Assembly: GCA_030063045.1 (NCBI GenBank)
Contig: JAQSEB010000155.1
Span: 930,001-994,000 of the forward strand
Source of the DNA: Pratylenchus scribneri
Taxonomy: Eukaryota > Nematoda > Chromadorea > Rhabditida > Pratylenchidae
DNA: 64,000 bases
Reading direction: 5' to 3'
The notes under the pieces were generated by a model. The model did not search any database, was not told the DNA's origin, and worked only from the letters and a program-made list of their open reading frames with translations. Below, one piece after another: positions 1 through 12,923 of the stretch. The position numbers and the translations under genes are program-made. Each line of letters begins with the position of its first letter. The first letter of the stretch is position 1.

Positions 1-542
1 AATTTGGCAAAGGAAATTAACAAGGAAATTTGGGAAGCGCAGAAAGGGGGATAATGTAATGTTGTTCAAAATATTCACCATTTTAACTTAAGGATTTTTG
101 GAATTGAAGAAATAAAACCCCAAATTGTGACCTGCTGCTGGGGATATTCCACGGAATGGATACAATTGAAATTGACTTGACCTTCAAACCTTCGCCTTTG
201 TCGATGACCAAATATGGCGGCGATGGCGGAGGGTCCAATCCATCTGTCCCCTTTTACGGCGGAGGGGATTGGCCCAGTTTCATTCCAACACAAAAGTGTC
301 CATTCAAATTCACATTCTTATTCCAATAAATTTACCCATTGGCGCAATTCGCGCACAATTCGACCATTATTTGACCATAAGTAAGGATTTTTTCGGTAAT
401 TAGCATTAAAATACTCGCCAAAATTAGTCCAAAAACCTTTATACCATTTTGAGATTAGGTAGTATATAAATTAGGTCAAAAAAGTTAAATAAAATTTTTT
501 CCAATATCTTTAAAAAATGAAGGTTTGATGGGCGATGCGGGT
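1..542. other. non-coding left edge
   Basis: No supported exon on either strand. The short open frames have no family resemblance and no plausible splice partners. It is AT-rich sequence leading into the first minisatellite array. A gene that continues left of the window cannot be excluded. Confidence 0.5.
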
Positions 543-1321
543 AAGTTTTAATCTAAGTTCTTTCCGGTTGGATTCCGGAAAGTTTTAATCTAAGTTTCTT
601 CCGGTTGGATTCCGGAAAGTTTTAATCTAAGTTCCTTCCGGTTGGATTCCGGAAAGTTTTAATCTAAGTTTCTTCCGGTTGGATTCCGGAAAGTTTTAAT
701 CTAAGTTTCTTCCGGTTGGATTCCGGAAAGTTTTAATCTAAGTTCCTTCCGGTTGGATTCCGGAAAGTTTTAATCTAAGTTCCTTCCGGTTGGATTCCGG
801 AAAGTTTTAATCTAAGTTTCTTCCGGTTGGATTCCGGAAAGTTTTAATCTAAGTTTCTTCCGGTTGGATTCCGGAAAGTTTTAATCTAAGTTTCTTCCGG
901 TTGGATTCCGGAAAGTTTAATCTAAGTTCCTTCCGGTTGGATTCCGGAAAGTTTTAATCTAAGTTCTTTCCGGTTGGTTTCCGGAAAGTTTTAATCTAAG
1001 TTCTTTCCGGTTGGATTCCGGAAAGTTTTAATCTAAGTTCTTTCCGGTTGGTTTCCGGAAAGTTTTAATCTAAGTTCTTTCCGGTTGGTTTCCGGAAAGT
1101 TTTAATCTAAGTTCTTTCCGGTTGGTTTCCGGAAAGTTTTAATCTAAGTTCTTTCCGGTTGGATTCCGGAAAGTTTTAATCTAAGTTCTTTCCGGTTGGT
1201 TTCCGGAAAGTTTTAATCTAAGTTCTTTCCGGTTTCCGGAAAGTTTTAATCTAAGTTCTTTCCGGTTGGTTTCCGGAAAGTTTTAATCTAAGTTCTTTCC
1301 GGTTGGATTCCGGAAAGTTTA
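543..1321 (+). repeat. minisatellite array R1 (37-bp units, TTCCGGAA family)
   Basis: About 21 tandem copies of a 37-bp unit. Each has a constant part (TTTTAATCTAAGTT), then CTTTCCGG, a 7-nt spacer (TTGGATT or TTGGTTT) and CCGGAAAG, so each unit could fold into a hairpin with an 8-bp stem. Subtypes differ at two places: TTTCTTCC, TTCCTTCC or TTCTTTCC before the core, and GGATT or GGTTT in the spacer. One unit near 1231 has a shortened spacer. The same long unit recurs in the array at 47.5 kb, while the other six arrays use shorter units. Confidence 0.97.
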
Positions 1322-2517
1322 AATTTTTATAATAAGCTTTAAAGTTAAACGATTTATTATTTCAACTTATTAGTAAAAAAATCCTGCCGATGGGATCCAT
1401 TTGCATTTGTGTGAATTGGTTTTTTACCAAATTCCAAATCTCATCGAAATGGTTGAATGAATATGGACGAACAATATTTGGATAGGAGGTAAATTAAATG
1501 AATGGAAGGACTGAGTTCAATTGAGCCGAATTGGATGAGAATTTGGAGGGAGGATCGGGTAATTTGGTGGAATGATTGGGGTGGCCTTTGGCGGCCAGTG
1601 CCATTTTCACAAAAGCATAGAATCGGCAGATGCTCCACAATAGCACATATCGGTGGTGAATTGGGGGGGGGGGGGGGGGGGGAGCAACACCAAAATTTGC
1701 TGCCCATTTATTTACGCTACCGCCTCCAAGCCCCAATCCACCACCACAAAAATATAATCGCCGATGCTACCCGAATTTTGCCCTGGGCCCGGGAGCCGGG
1801 ACCCAACATGGAGCATATTTAATTCACCTTTATAAATAGGCCGATGAACAATCCAATCCCAAAAGAAATAATTTTCATAAGCGCGATTGGGGGGAATGAA
1901 TGGGAGCGATTGGCAAAAATGGTTAATATTGTGCGGGAGGATTTGATTGGACGAAGAAGATGGCCGAAGACAATGGTAAATTATTCCCATTCATCATTTT
2001 AATGCCAATCGCATCATTCATCATCAGTAGCATTAGCATTTTTATACCCTTAACCTTAAAAATAAAAATTTGCAATTGTTGATGATGGAATGGAAAATGG
2101 GCACTTTACTGAAAGAAGGCCCAACTGCTGCAGATGGGCCTAATGGAAAGTTGAAAATTGTTCCACCACTCCGGCTGAAGAAAGGTTGAATTGAATGAAT
2201 GGACGGAGATTGTGTCCGGGCTCCGGGGGTCGACAAATGTCCAACTTAAAATGGACGGCGGCAATGTGGCAATGACCCGGAGAAGATGAATGGAATTGAA
2301 TGGAAGTGACTAATCGCCACCGTTTAATAAATGTGCTCCGCTCTCATTTTCATCAGTTTAAGGTTTAAGCTTAAAAGCGACACATATTTCTTCATTCACA
2401 ATCGATGTTGAACTGAATTTTGTTTTTGAAAAGAATTTTGAGCCGATGTTGCCAATTGCCATTGGATGGAAAATAAATATTTTTTGGGAAGGAACAATTG
2501 AGCACACCTGCATTTGT
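1322..2517. other. intergenic, no gene recognised
   Basis: It holds a run of 20 G at 1663-1682. Small open frames on both strands around 1440-2240 have biased composition (His, Pro, Ser or Trp rich) and no domain. I see nothing functional that I can name. Confidence 0.5.
1663..1682 (+). repeat. poly-G tract (20 G)
   Basis: Uninterrupted run of 20 guanines, the longest of at least twelve G or C homopolymers of 10 or more bases in the window. Confidence 0.95.
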
Positions 2518-2800
2518 TTTTGACCTATAGCTCAATGAAGTAATTCTAATCTGAGAGAGCGATATATAATTGGAAAGCCCAAGTGTCCTTTAATAAGTAG
2601 CCTTTTTTAAATTTTATTGAAATTCGGCTTTAAAAGATGTTATATTTGTTTAAGTGTACTAAACCGAATTTTGTGAGGAAAAACCACTTTTTTCTAAATG
2701 TCCATAAAGCCATTTTAGAAGACTATTAGGGCTTTCAAATGAAAAATCGCCTTCCCGAATTAGTTGATACCTTTTCGACTTATGGCCAGAAAGACAACCC
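2518..2800. mobile_element. fold-back MITE family A, copy 1
   Basis: The left arm runs from the 'gacctatagctcaatga' region through 'gaaagcccaagtgtcctttaa'. The right arm, from 'ccattttagaagactatt' to 'cgacttatggccag', is its diverged reverse complement. The AT-rich centre has no coding capacity. It matches the copies at 25.1, 35.3, 36.2, 39.7, 45.6, 47.1 and 53.7 kb. Confidence 0.7.
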
Positions 2801-3162
2801 AGGAACTTGAATAAATTCATTAAAATGAGATAGTCAAAATTCGAAAAAATTATAATGTTTTTAATAGTTTCTAATTAATTAATTTGCTTATTTTCTTAAG
2901 AAAAACATTAATTTGGATATTAGAATTCAATTAAAAAATGTATTTCTTTTTTTTTTCTGATAAAATTCCACAATTAAAAAATCACAAAATGCACAAAATT
3001 GAAAAAAAATGGATGAAGAGAAAAAATTGAGTGATTTGTCGATCTCGATGGAAATGTGTGCATAGGAGAGGGAATTTTGGGAGAAATATGGGAATTCCCG
3101 ATTCGGAAAGCTCTTTGTCGAATATTCGGCAGCAAATTTGTCAAATAATGAAAAATGCACAA

Positions 3163-6100
3163 TTAAATTTCGTGCATTTTTGTGCCCCTGTCCTGTGCGC
3201 CCATGAAATTGTCCCAAAGGCGTTTGGCCAGCTCATAGCAGGCCAATTCGCCGGCATGGGTTGCCACCATCCGGAGGAGGAAAACGCCATCTTGGCGAAG
3301 GAAGTGAAAGACGAATCTGCGCAACGATTGGTTATCGACCATTTTGTAGCCTTCAATGCCCGTCAAATATTTGCCAACAAAGTTGATTTGCCTGAACAAA
3401 AAATGAAATTTAAAATGTGAATGAATAAAGTTAAATGGGGTTTTATACTGAGACAATTCTTTTCTTTATAATGCTACCAAAATTGTCATAAATGTCTTTG
3501 TTTGAGATAAGTTATGTTTAGGTGAATCCATACAAAAACGGTAGATTGGATTATGTGCCCTCAGGCACTCACAAAGCAAGGAAAAGAGATAGGAACCAAT
3601 CAAAATTGGCAATGGAAATTTCCCTTCCATCTCATACCGTAATCTCCTTTCTTATTTATATGCGAAAGGATCGGGGAAATTTGTTGCGAAAATTGAATAA
3701 AAATTGTGTGGGCTATGCAATTTTGGTGGAATCCTATATAAAATTAAATTTGGGGAGGTGGTATCTTATTAGTAATGACATTTTATATCAAAATGGAAAT
3801 GAAAAGATAAGGTTTCACCTGCTTGGCATTACTGAAATGAAGATCCAATAAAAAAGTGAGCAAACGGTGGCAGCGGCCAACAAAAAGTACCAAAACCAAA
3901 GGAACAGGAATATCTTCTCATTGAACCTAAAAATGGAATGAATAGAAGTATAAAAGCAACAACAAAACATGTTGATCATGAGCACACATTGAACCGTATG
4001 CCTATGCACATTTCCCAACACTTTGACTTCAAAATCGCAAAGTGTGACCCTGTGGAAAAAAATTTGGGAATTTTTTTCAGAATTTACAACCTCCAATTCT
4101 GGCTATTTCCGACTGTCACGATTTTGATGATTCAGACCTCATCAGCCAATTAACCAATTTTAATAATATTACTGTTTTTATAGCTTCTAATGTTTGTATT
4201 CATTGGTATATTAATCATCCAATGTAAAGTTTTTGTTTAGATGTGGCCATAAATAAACAAAGATGATTTTTCTAAGATTTTTTGCCATATCTGTGTCAGA
4301 ACTCATCAGAACTTCACACTTTTGGCATGATAAATATACCAATGGAGCCAAAAAACTTGAGGCAATTAAATATCGCTGATGGGTGGATGGAAATGGCCCC
4401 ATTGTATTCATAAAGCCCAACGTTCTTACCGAGGAAAATGGCCACTCTCTTCCCATTCTTGCCCATTCATCAAATCCTGTAGCACCTGTAGGCCGTACCA
4501 TCGACTTCTGTTGCCAAGGAATGTGTTTAGCAGGAATATTTGGCCAACAATGTTCACCTTAAAGGGCACAAAAAATTTGAATTCCCCAAATTTTGTGAAC
4601 TCACGGTGTAAAGAATTTTGACGGAAATGTAAAGGAATGTGACTGCTGCTCCACTACTCCGCGTGCAAATGATCAAATTCAACATTTTTAGCCGATTTCC
4701 GCCCAACTGAATTTATGGAAATAATAATAAATAGTATTCAAATCCATGTTGTGGGTATAACAGCTCAAATAATGGCGAAAATGTTAAAGACATTTACTTA
4801 ATTCAATGTATTTTCAAAAATGTTTTGAATTCTTTAATAATTGGATAGAGCAAAAAATGATGTTTAAAAAGTGGCTCTTTTCATTTTTGCACAAAATAAT
4901 TTTATAGATTGTTTATTAGATGAATTTTTCTTCACATTTCTATTGTATTGTAGTGTATTTTTCGCTTTTTATTTGAATTATAAAATAAAATATTCAAACA
5001 ATTCGTCTTCATTCTTTCCGGAAAGTTTTAATCTAAGTTCTTTCGGAAGTTTTAATTCTAAGTTCTTTCCGGAAAGTTTTAATTCTTTCCGGAAAGTTTT
5101 AATTCTAAGTTCTTTCCGGAAAGTTTTAATTCTTTCCGGAAAGTTTTAATTCTAAGTTCTTTCCGGAAAGTTTTAATTCTAAGTTCTTTCCGGAAAGTTT
5201 TAATTCTAAGTTCTTTCCGGAAAGTTTTAATTCTAAGTTCTTTCCGGAAAGTTTTAATTCTAAGTTCTTTCCGGAAAGTTTTAATTCTAAGTTCTTTCCG
5301 GAAAGTTTTAATTCTAAGTTCTTTCCGGAAAGTTTTAATTCTAAGTTCTTTCCGGAAAGTTTTAATTCTAAGTTCTTTCCGGAAAGTTTTAATTCTAAGT
5401 TCTTTCCGGAAAGTTTTAATTCTAAGTTCTTTCCGGAAAGTTTTAATTCTAAGTTCTTTCCGGAAAGTTTTAATTCTAAGTTCTTTCCGGAAAGTTTTAA
5501 TTATGTTCTAATTATGGCGTCACCCTATATCCCATCCTAAAACATCCTTCATCACCTGATGCTTGATATGTAATGCCTCCTCCACATTTGTTGCAATTGT
5601 TTGCATGGCCCTGGCCCTGCTTTCCGCATCCAATAGCCGTGAATCACAGGCCATTTGGACCAACGATTGGACGTGAATGCCCGATTGCCAGCTCAATAAA
5701 CGCCACACAATTGTGGGCACATAAAAGAGCAGCGCCTTGAGGGCAAGCACAAATGGGACCTTAAAATGTTACTATGGCATAAAATGTGCCAAATCCTTTT
5801 CTAACCCATTGGTAATAGCCAATTTGACGTTGTTCCCTTTCGGACAATATTTTAGGGATATAATCGTTGAGTGGCAGAAAATAGGTGCTCTAAATGATTT
5901 TAATAATTGTAGAGAATTTTTTTTTGACTTCACACCTGGACGAAACAATAATTTTCGGTGTATTGTTCCATTGGCTCCGTAAATGTGGCCGGCACCCAAC
6001 ATTGGATTGGATTGCCCAAATATTCCTTTGATGAAACCAAAATGGCAAAAACTGAAATTTTTAATTTTGTTATTTATTTTTGCAACATTTTCCCTTCATT

Positions 6101-6658
6101 TTTCCTCAAAAAAACATTTTCATTTCCTCCATTCCCTTTTCCATTCATTGTTCATTCAGGCCTTAAAAATTCATTCTTTGAGGCCACATTCCCTCAGGGG
6201 AGTTAGAAGAAAAGAAAAGGAGGCCATCCCTCACGTCATTGGAATTCGGAATTGAATGGAACAAAAAAGGAGGAAATTAATTAATTTTTAAATCAAAATT
6301 TGGAAATAAAAATTAATAAAAATTACTGCCCTTCAAAAAAAAACAGAAATATATTAAAATGAAAAAATTTTTTTCCTTGAGGCCATATAACTTGACCAAA
6401 TCCAAGCTTATTTAAGATTCCTATGCTCCGATTTCTAAGCCCTAATCAAAATCTAACCATAAAACCTAATATTAAGCCAAAAAACTTTGTAAGGCCTATA
6501 ATAAAGTTTTGGGCAAATTAAATATTTTCCAAATTAAAAATGCCCTCTCTACCAATGATGATGGCAGTGGTGTAATAATAATTGAGTTTATCAATGATAT
6601 CATCGTCCACATGGAATTGAATGGATTTGACCGCACTGGCAAAATAATAAAGCAACAT
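3163..6658 (-). CDS. innexin (invertebrate gap-junction channel subunit), 9 exons, 385 aa
   Basis: Exons (minus strand): 6658-6553, 6051-5936, 5889-5806, 5759-5556, 4706-4605, 4557-4430, 4049-3969, 3926-3819, 3391-3163. All junctions are GT-AG and keep phase; the stop is TAA. Innexins oligomerise in the plasma membrane as gap junctions or hemichannels. Seen in the sequence: N-terminus [10 protein letters not shown] with the conserved [13 protein letters not shown] stretch; TM1 about residues 31-48; first extracellular loop with Cys53 and Cys71 ([10 protein letters not shown]...YCFVQ); the innexin signature YYQWV at 99-103 opening TM2; TM3 about 191-213; second loop with Cys251 and Cys268; TM4 about 278-303; cytoplasmic tail with [18 protein letters not shown]. 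Length and four-TM layout are normal for the family. I chose the ATG at 6658 because it gives the usual innexin start. Intron 4 (4707-5555) carries minisatellite R2. The specific innexin orthologue is not assigned. Confidence 0.95.
5011..5502 (+). repeat. minisatellite array R2 (27-bp units) in innexin intron 4
   Basis: About 18 tandem units of 27 bp, each ending in the palindrome CTTTCCGGAAAG followed by TTTTAATTCTAAGTT. The first few units are irregular (20- and 26-bp versions and one broken palindrome); the rest are almost identical, which suggests recent homogenisation. The array lies inside intron 4706|5556 of the innexin gene. Apparent open frames here (SFRKVLIL repeats) come from the repeat and are not protein. 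Confidence 0.97.
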
Positions 6659-9600
6659 GTTCGAAGTTTTCTTCGCCAGTTTTTCCACCAAACAATGACA
6701 AAGATTGGCACTTTAGGTGTGGAAGTTGTTGCTGATGATGCCCTAGAGCGTTCGCCTAATTTTTGGAATGTACTGTGCCTCCCTCAAATCAATGAATGAA
6801 GTCGAAGGCACCCATTTTTGATCATCATTGATAATAAAATCATCTGCAATAAATAAAAATATTGGAAATTACTTTGAAGTGAAATCATTTTCAAAACCTC
6901 AAAAATCGGCAATTAACCATATTTAGCTCATTTTAAGATTTTTTGGCTGAAAAACATGGCGAAATTTGGCCATTTTTAAAGGGATTTTTGTGGCCAAAAA
7001 AGTGGCGATATCTGACTTCTTTTTAAATGTCATTTTTGTCTAATCATAAAAATACTTAAATAAGTCCTAACATTTTCTGTTGGCCAAAATATTTAGCCTT
7101 AAACAATTCTTGTACCAAAATTCACGTTCATTACTTCCAAATCTATTAATGCCACTAGCAATATTTTTGTTTTTTCCCACCCATTTTTCCCAATCCAATC
7201 TCAAATTGCCTTCATTTTGTCCCCATTTTCATTCATATTTTTTACCTTCTTCTCCATTTGCAAATTTGCTTAATTCTTTTTATTCGATGAATCATCCTTT
7301 TTTGTATTTTTTGAGCAGTGCACAAATTTGTTTTTGGCAGCTAATTTCCAAAATTAAATTTGAGAATATTTGGAAGGCACACCAATCAAGTTGAAAGAAT
7401 GAAGATGATCCAATTTTTATGAGGGAATTTTTAGGCAAACTAAAAATTATTAATAAAATTTTTAGGTAAAATAGAAAATTATTAATGAATAGAAAAAGAT
7501 GGCAAAACTTTTTTAATTAAATACAAATGAGAATGATGGCATTTTTGGGCCAAAAAATGGCATCCATTTTTAAATAGAACAGTCCAACATGAAAGGAACA
7601 AGGAGTGGAGGGGGGGGGGGGAAGATGGCATGCTCCCATTTTACCCATTTTGCTAATTAACTCAAAAATGGAAGAAGTCAATGGAAAAATTGAGTATTTT
7701 CCAAGAAAATAAGGGATGTTCTTTAGCTGAATTTTTAAACAAATTTTCTTTTAAAGGACCAAAATTCGTCAATTTTTCATTATTCAAGGTTGGAAGGAGG
7801 AGGTAAAGTTTTCTGAAAGGAACATAAAAAAAGGGAAAAGGAAAACATGTAAGGACAAAAATTATGGGGAGAAATGTTTAAAATGGGCCAAATACAAATT
7901 TAATATTGAATCAAACCGAAGAAGATTTGCCCCCAAGGAACATGCAAAAATGGCGAGCGGATATGTAAAAAGTGGAATGGAAGGGACAATAATAATAAAG
8001 TTCGAAAATTGGCACACAAAAAAAAATTGGTGTGAGGCTTATTATTAAATTTCCGCATTTGCCCATCAAAAAGGCACATATGGAAAATGTGTGGAGAGGT
8101 GGGCACAGGAAGGAAGGAAGGTTGGCCACCACCATCAAAGGCCAAGCACACAAATATGGCCAAATGCCGGCCCAATTGTGTGTGTGTCCCATTCAGTGCC
8201 AAAGCAGCAGTTTCCTCTCCACCTTTTCCCTTTTATGCCAAACCCGGCGTTGTGTTTCCTGAGAGGAGAAGCCGAAAAGGGAAAAGGCCAATTGTGTCAG
8301 GAAAGGGAAAGGCAATGTGGGATGGATGCTTTTGAGGGTTCCAACGGTTTCAGAGGAGGTGAAGAGGCCAACTTGTACTCACTTTTATTTTTCTGCTGGG
8401 GCTGGCAGCAGCCGGATGGCGGCAGACGGGCCTGCGGAAAGGGAGGAGGCATGCAAAAGGAGGGACGAGTTTGGCGGCATTTTGTGAAGGGGCAACGATT
8501 GCCTCTGAAGGCGAAGGGGTAAATGGCCAAGGGGATGAATTGACTATATGGCCAAAAAGGGGGAAGGGGCACGTCGCTTTTGAAGCTGTTGTGGCCAGCC
8601 GGCCGGGGGTGGCTATAAAGTGGAGGGGAGCGGAAAAGGGGAATAAAAAGGGCACATAAAATAGAGCGGCGGCCAGCCTTGAAATGGCCATCGGCGATGG
8701 GGGCAAAAAGAGGCTGGCTAAACGGAGGCAATGAGCCGATGGGGAGGGGGGACCCTGCAAAAAGAAAGTGGCCCCTTGAATGAGAGGAAGCCGAACCTGT
8801 GCAGCCGCTTGAGCCAAAGGAGGGCCCAAGGGAGTATCCGAGAGCAGAAGCTTGAAAGGGAAAAGGGGGAAGAAGCGGATGGACTCATTCCAACTTGCCC
8901 GTGGGCAAAAGCGCTTCACAAAGGGCAAACGGCGGAGAACTCATGGATGGAAGTGGAAGGAAGGTTTATGGACGTTGAAAAAAGAACCGCAAGGGAAAGA
9001 AGCAGCAAAATGGCTGGAGAATGCTGCCAGATGGAAGGAAGGGGGGGGGGGGGGGGAACGAGACAAAACTGCTGGCGGCAGATGGCCTTTGAATTATTAT
9101 TAGCTTGGCCATAACGCATGGATGGATCAATATAAAAGCCCCATTGCCGCCGGAGATGACGAAGAAACTTTTTAGGCTGGCCGGATTTTGAGCTATGTGT
9201 TGCTTTTTTGTTTGGGTGGGGCGATTGATTCACATTTGATGCATTTTGTCGGGAGAAGACAAAAAGGGAAGGGGATTTGAAGGTGGGCCGAAGGGGGGAA
9301 GAATTTTTTAGGGCCTAATGATGTCCGGAGGGGAAATGGATGAATGACCAACAAATGACAACACATTCAAAGGGGGGGGGGGGGGTGGGGATATATTCAT
9401 GCCATTGGCCAAACGATTGATGATGGAGTGGGGGGGGGGGGGTGGATGAATGGATGCTTGTTAGTTATTTCTGGTGGGCCATTAATGTGGCGGTTGTCTC
9501 GAATTTATTATATTTTTTCAAGTAAATCCAAAAATTATTCGTTAAAATAATAATTTGGAAAATATTTAATTTGTCTAAAAACATATAGAATTTATAAAAA

Positions 9601-12600
9601 AATTTACGGATCAAAAAATCTTTTCCTAAGGCCATATAATTTGGCCATAACAAAGTGTGGGTTTTTAAGATTAGATTATGATTAGGACTTAGTTCACGGA
9701 GCTTAGGAATAGAAAATAGCCTTAAAAAATAGCCATTATTTTTCGACACAAAAAGTTTTAGGCAAATTCAATATTTTTAGAGAAATTAATTACAACCAAA
9801 TAATTTTACATAAATAGCTAATTTGACAAAAAATTGGAATTTTTAGGATGGCCATAGATGAGGGAGGGAATTGGCCACCCAAATGCCAATAATGAATAGA
9901 TGGATGGAATGGGCCAATGTGCCGTCGCCCCAATCTGTTTGTTGTTTTCCCAACACCCTCCAATGATTTATGGCCCAAATATATTTTGGCCATTTCCCCC
10001 CTCTAGTCGGATATTGGCCAAGCGCATAAATTATACTTTGCGAGTGGGACCGGGAATTAGTTTTTTTTGGTCATTTTCTCGACCACTGGACATCGGGAAT
10101 TGGCAAAAGGGAGAGGAATGAAAGGATGGAAGTGAAATATGCGGAGAGTGGCCACAAATATTGGATTTTTGTGACATCATAAATTTTGGCAAATTTATGG
10201 AAAAATTTATGAATTGAATTGAGGAAAAAAGTAAAAAAAATGATTTTGATAGAATACGAAAAGTAAGGTTGGTAGGAGGAAATTATAGCGGCGATGGGAA
10301 ACAAAAGTTTAGAAGGGAAATACAAATTGTTGGTTGGCCAATATTTGTAATTTTAATGCCCAACTTGGCCACCAACCCAAACACATTCATTTCTCCTTTG
10401 TCTCTATATTTGGCACTTGGTTGGTGTTGGAGGGAAAATGCCGGCTTTTTCTAGATGCTAAAGGCGAAGACAGGTGCGGGTGGGGACTGGGGAATGTTTC
10501 CAGCAGTGTTGTACTCCTCTATAAGGTTGGTTTCCCATTTTTGGACCATTGGGAAAATTTTAATTGCCATTTGTCATTGGCCATTATCGACTAGCAGCAG
10601 AGGTTTTGTGCACACAAAATTGGTGCCGTCATTTAAAATCATTGAGAACAAAGTTGGGTTGGGGCCTTCCACACTATTGTTAGCCCTAAAAACTTTACAA
10701 TTCTATATTTTTTATTCCGCCTGTTTTGTTTTATAATTTCGCCTATGAAATTCACAAATTGATTGCAACAAAAAGCATTCAAAAAGTTTATAAGATTCGT
10801 AACATTTTGGCCAATGAAGTGTAAATAAATATTAAAGTAATATATGGGGTGGGGGGATTGATGGGCCAGAAAGTTTTCCCAAAAATTATTTTTTTTTCAA
10901 CAGGACAAAACCAAATATAGTGTAAGCGAGTTAGTGAGAGTCCAATAATGGCATTTGGCCACCATCCGCCGGTGGTGTCGAATTTAACAAGGAAAGCGTG
11001 AAAAATTTATGACCAACTCTCCCTTCCCAATGGCATCGAAACCAACACCAATTGGTGGGGGAGGGGGGGGGGGAGTAATGTGGCCAGAATAGGAAAACAA
11101 TGAGAAAGGACAAATAATATTGGGTGGAATATGTTGGTGGGTGAAAGGACAATTGGCAGATTTGGTTGGGCATTGGTCAAACTCAAAGCCATTGAAAAAA
11201 TATAATTGGAATCTTTTTTTTTGTTTTATTAAATTCAAAATAATTTTGGCAACAATTTCCGGGCATATTTTGTTCACAGGAATTCGAAAGGAAATGGGAA
11301 TATTGGAGGAAAAGCATTCTCACCAAACATTTTGTTGGCTAACTGCTTTTGGCCTGATGAGGGAACAATGTGGTGGAATTTCCGTTGCCTTTGGCCCCAA
11401 ACAACAAGCAGCCTGCCCCCCCACCCCCAACCACCACCTCTTTGTACCCTCCCATTTTGCCGAGAAGTGAAACCGCTTGACTGGCGATGCCGTCCATTGG
11501 GGTGGGGCAACCCACCAAAAACCGCCACCCTATTTGCTTGAATGGCCGGCTGGCTTTCTGCTTTTGGGCTCCGTTTTCTGCCGCCACACTTTTCTTCCAG
11601 CCGTCCATCACACCACAAAGGGGCATACGGAAACTATATGATGGGGGGAAAAGCCACCAAAGGACAGACTACTTCAGTCCATTTTTGGGAAGACGAAAGT
11701 CGAATATATTTTGGGGAAAAGCCCACGTCAGAGTTTGCCTTCAAGTGCCGCCGAAGACAGAGTGGCCCCCTCTCTTTTTGGCCGCAGTTATCGACTTGAA
11801 GGAGGGGGGCCGGACCTCTTGGCAAAAAAAAGGGGAGGGGGGCAAAACGGCGGATGGAAAAAAAGAATTGAAAAGGGAAAATAAATTGGGCAGATTATTA
11901 TTAAAAATTACAAATTGGCCACAAAAAATGATGCCACAATTTTTTGGATGCTCCAAAAAGAGTTTATGAGAATTTTAAGAAGGCAACAAATGTGCCTGCT
12001 AGGCAAAAATGTGTGAAGAAATTGGCTAAATGTGGGAGGGGAGGAGGAAGCCTTCTCAAATTTCATAAAATTGGCCAAAATTTGGGAAGCTTATTTCCAT
12101 CTATTTGCCATAAAAATCCGATAGTTTTAAGGAAAATATCCTATCAACTTTAAACCCAATTTTCCACATTTGCCCAAAATCCAAAATTTGGTCCATTCCA
12201 CACTAACGAATTCTGCGCTTTGCATAGTTTTGGGTTATGGAGTCCAAATGAGAGGAAATAACAAATGGAATGGAATGGAATGAATATATTTGGACGGGAA
12301 GAATTTTGGGTAAAATTGTAAATGTAATTTTCCGGCCAACAAAATTCCCCTAAAATCCTTTTGCCACATACTATAAGGTTCATCAGCAAAAGAAAAATTC
12401 ACAAATTTGTCTTTTTAATAATTCAACAAAATATTTTAATGATTTTTATTTGACATTTTGAAGAAAAAATAAAGTAAATTACAAGCAAAAAAATTCAAAT
12501 ATTTGACAATTTGATTTTTTCCTTCCTCTTCATATTTTAATATATTTGATGGGATTTGATGGATGGATTCAAAATTGACTTTTTTTTTGGTGGGGAATTG

Positions 12601-12923
12601 AACAATGTCCAATTGGATGGATACAAGGAAGGGGATTATTGAAGCTTATAAAATATTTGCTTTGGTAAAAATTTGTAGAGAAAATGTGGAGGCAAAAATA
12701 TTTGAAGATTCAATTAAAATTGGTTGATTTAATGCAAAAAAACTGATAAATGCCCAACATTTTGGGATGGAAAAAATAAATAAAGGGAAAACATTGGCGA
12801 AAAATTGTCAAAATTAAGGGTACTTGGGGGCACGAAGGATTGGGATAGAGATGAAGGTAAAGCCAAAATCATAAATCCAAAATTCATTCAATTCATCCAT
12901 TCAATTTATTCCCAATCAGTCAA
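6659..12923. other. intergenic, innexin 5' side to SoxD 3' side; no gene recognised
   Basis: This is 6.3 kb without an exon I can defend. It includes the upstream region of the innexin. From about 8.1 to 9.5 kb the sequence is GC-richer and strongly purine-skewed on the plus strand, with poly-G runs at 7610-7621, 9041-9056, 9372-9385 and 9430-9442, and another at 11063-11073. Long overlapping open frames occur on both strands here (largest about 190 codons, minus strand 8350-8928), but they are low-complexity and match no family I know. Confidence 0.5.
12905..12910 (-). terminator. poly(A) signal AATAAA of the SoxD gene
   Basis: AATAAA on the minus strand 13 bases after the TAA stop at 12924-12926. 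This is close for a poly(A) signal, so a further downstream site may be used. Confidence 0.4.

Noticed and set aside
543..1321. CRISPR-like array
   Set aside because: The units are contiguous tandem repeats with no unique spacers, and the surroundings are eukaryotic with spliced genes.
3031..3420. 129-codon plus-strand open frame
   Set aside because: Antisense to the last innexin exon, whose minus-strand reading matches the family.
4981..5149. Open frame with repeated SFRKVLIL peptide (also 28178-28429, minus strand)
   Set aside because: It is the translation of the 27-bp satellite; 27 is a multiple of three, so any array stays open in some frame.
8350..8928. 192-codon minus-strand open frame
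   Set aside because: Pro/Ser/Leu-rich sequence from a purine-skewed island; open frames exist on the other strand too, with no domain and no splice context.
11487..11969. 160-codon plus-strand open frame
   Set aside because: Several frames on both strands are open here because of base bias, and the peptide has no known motif.
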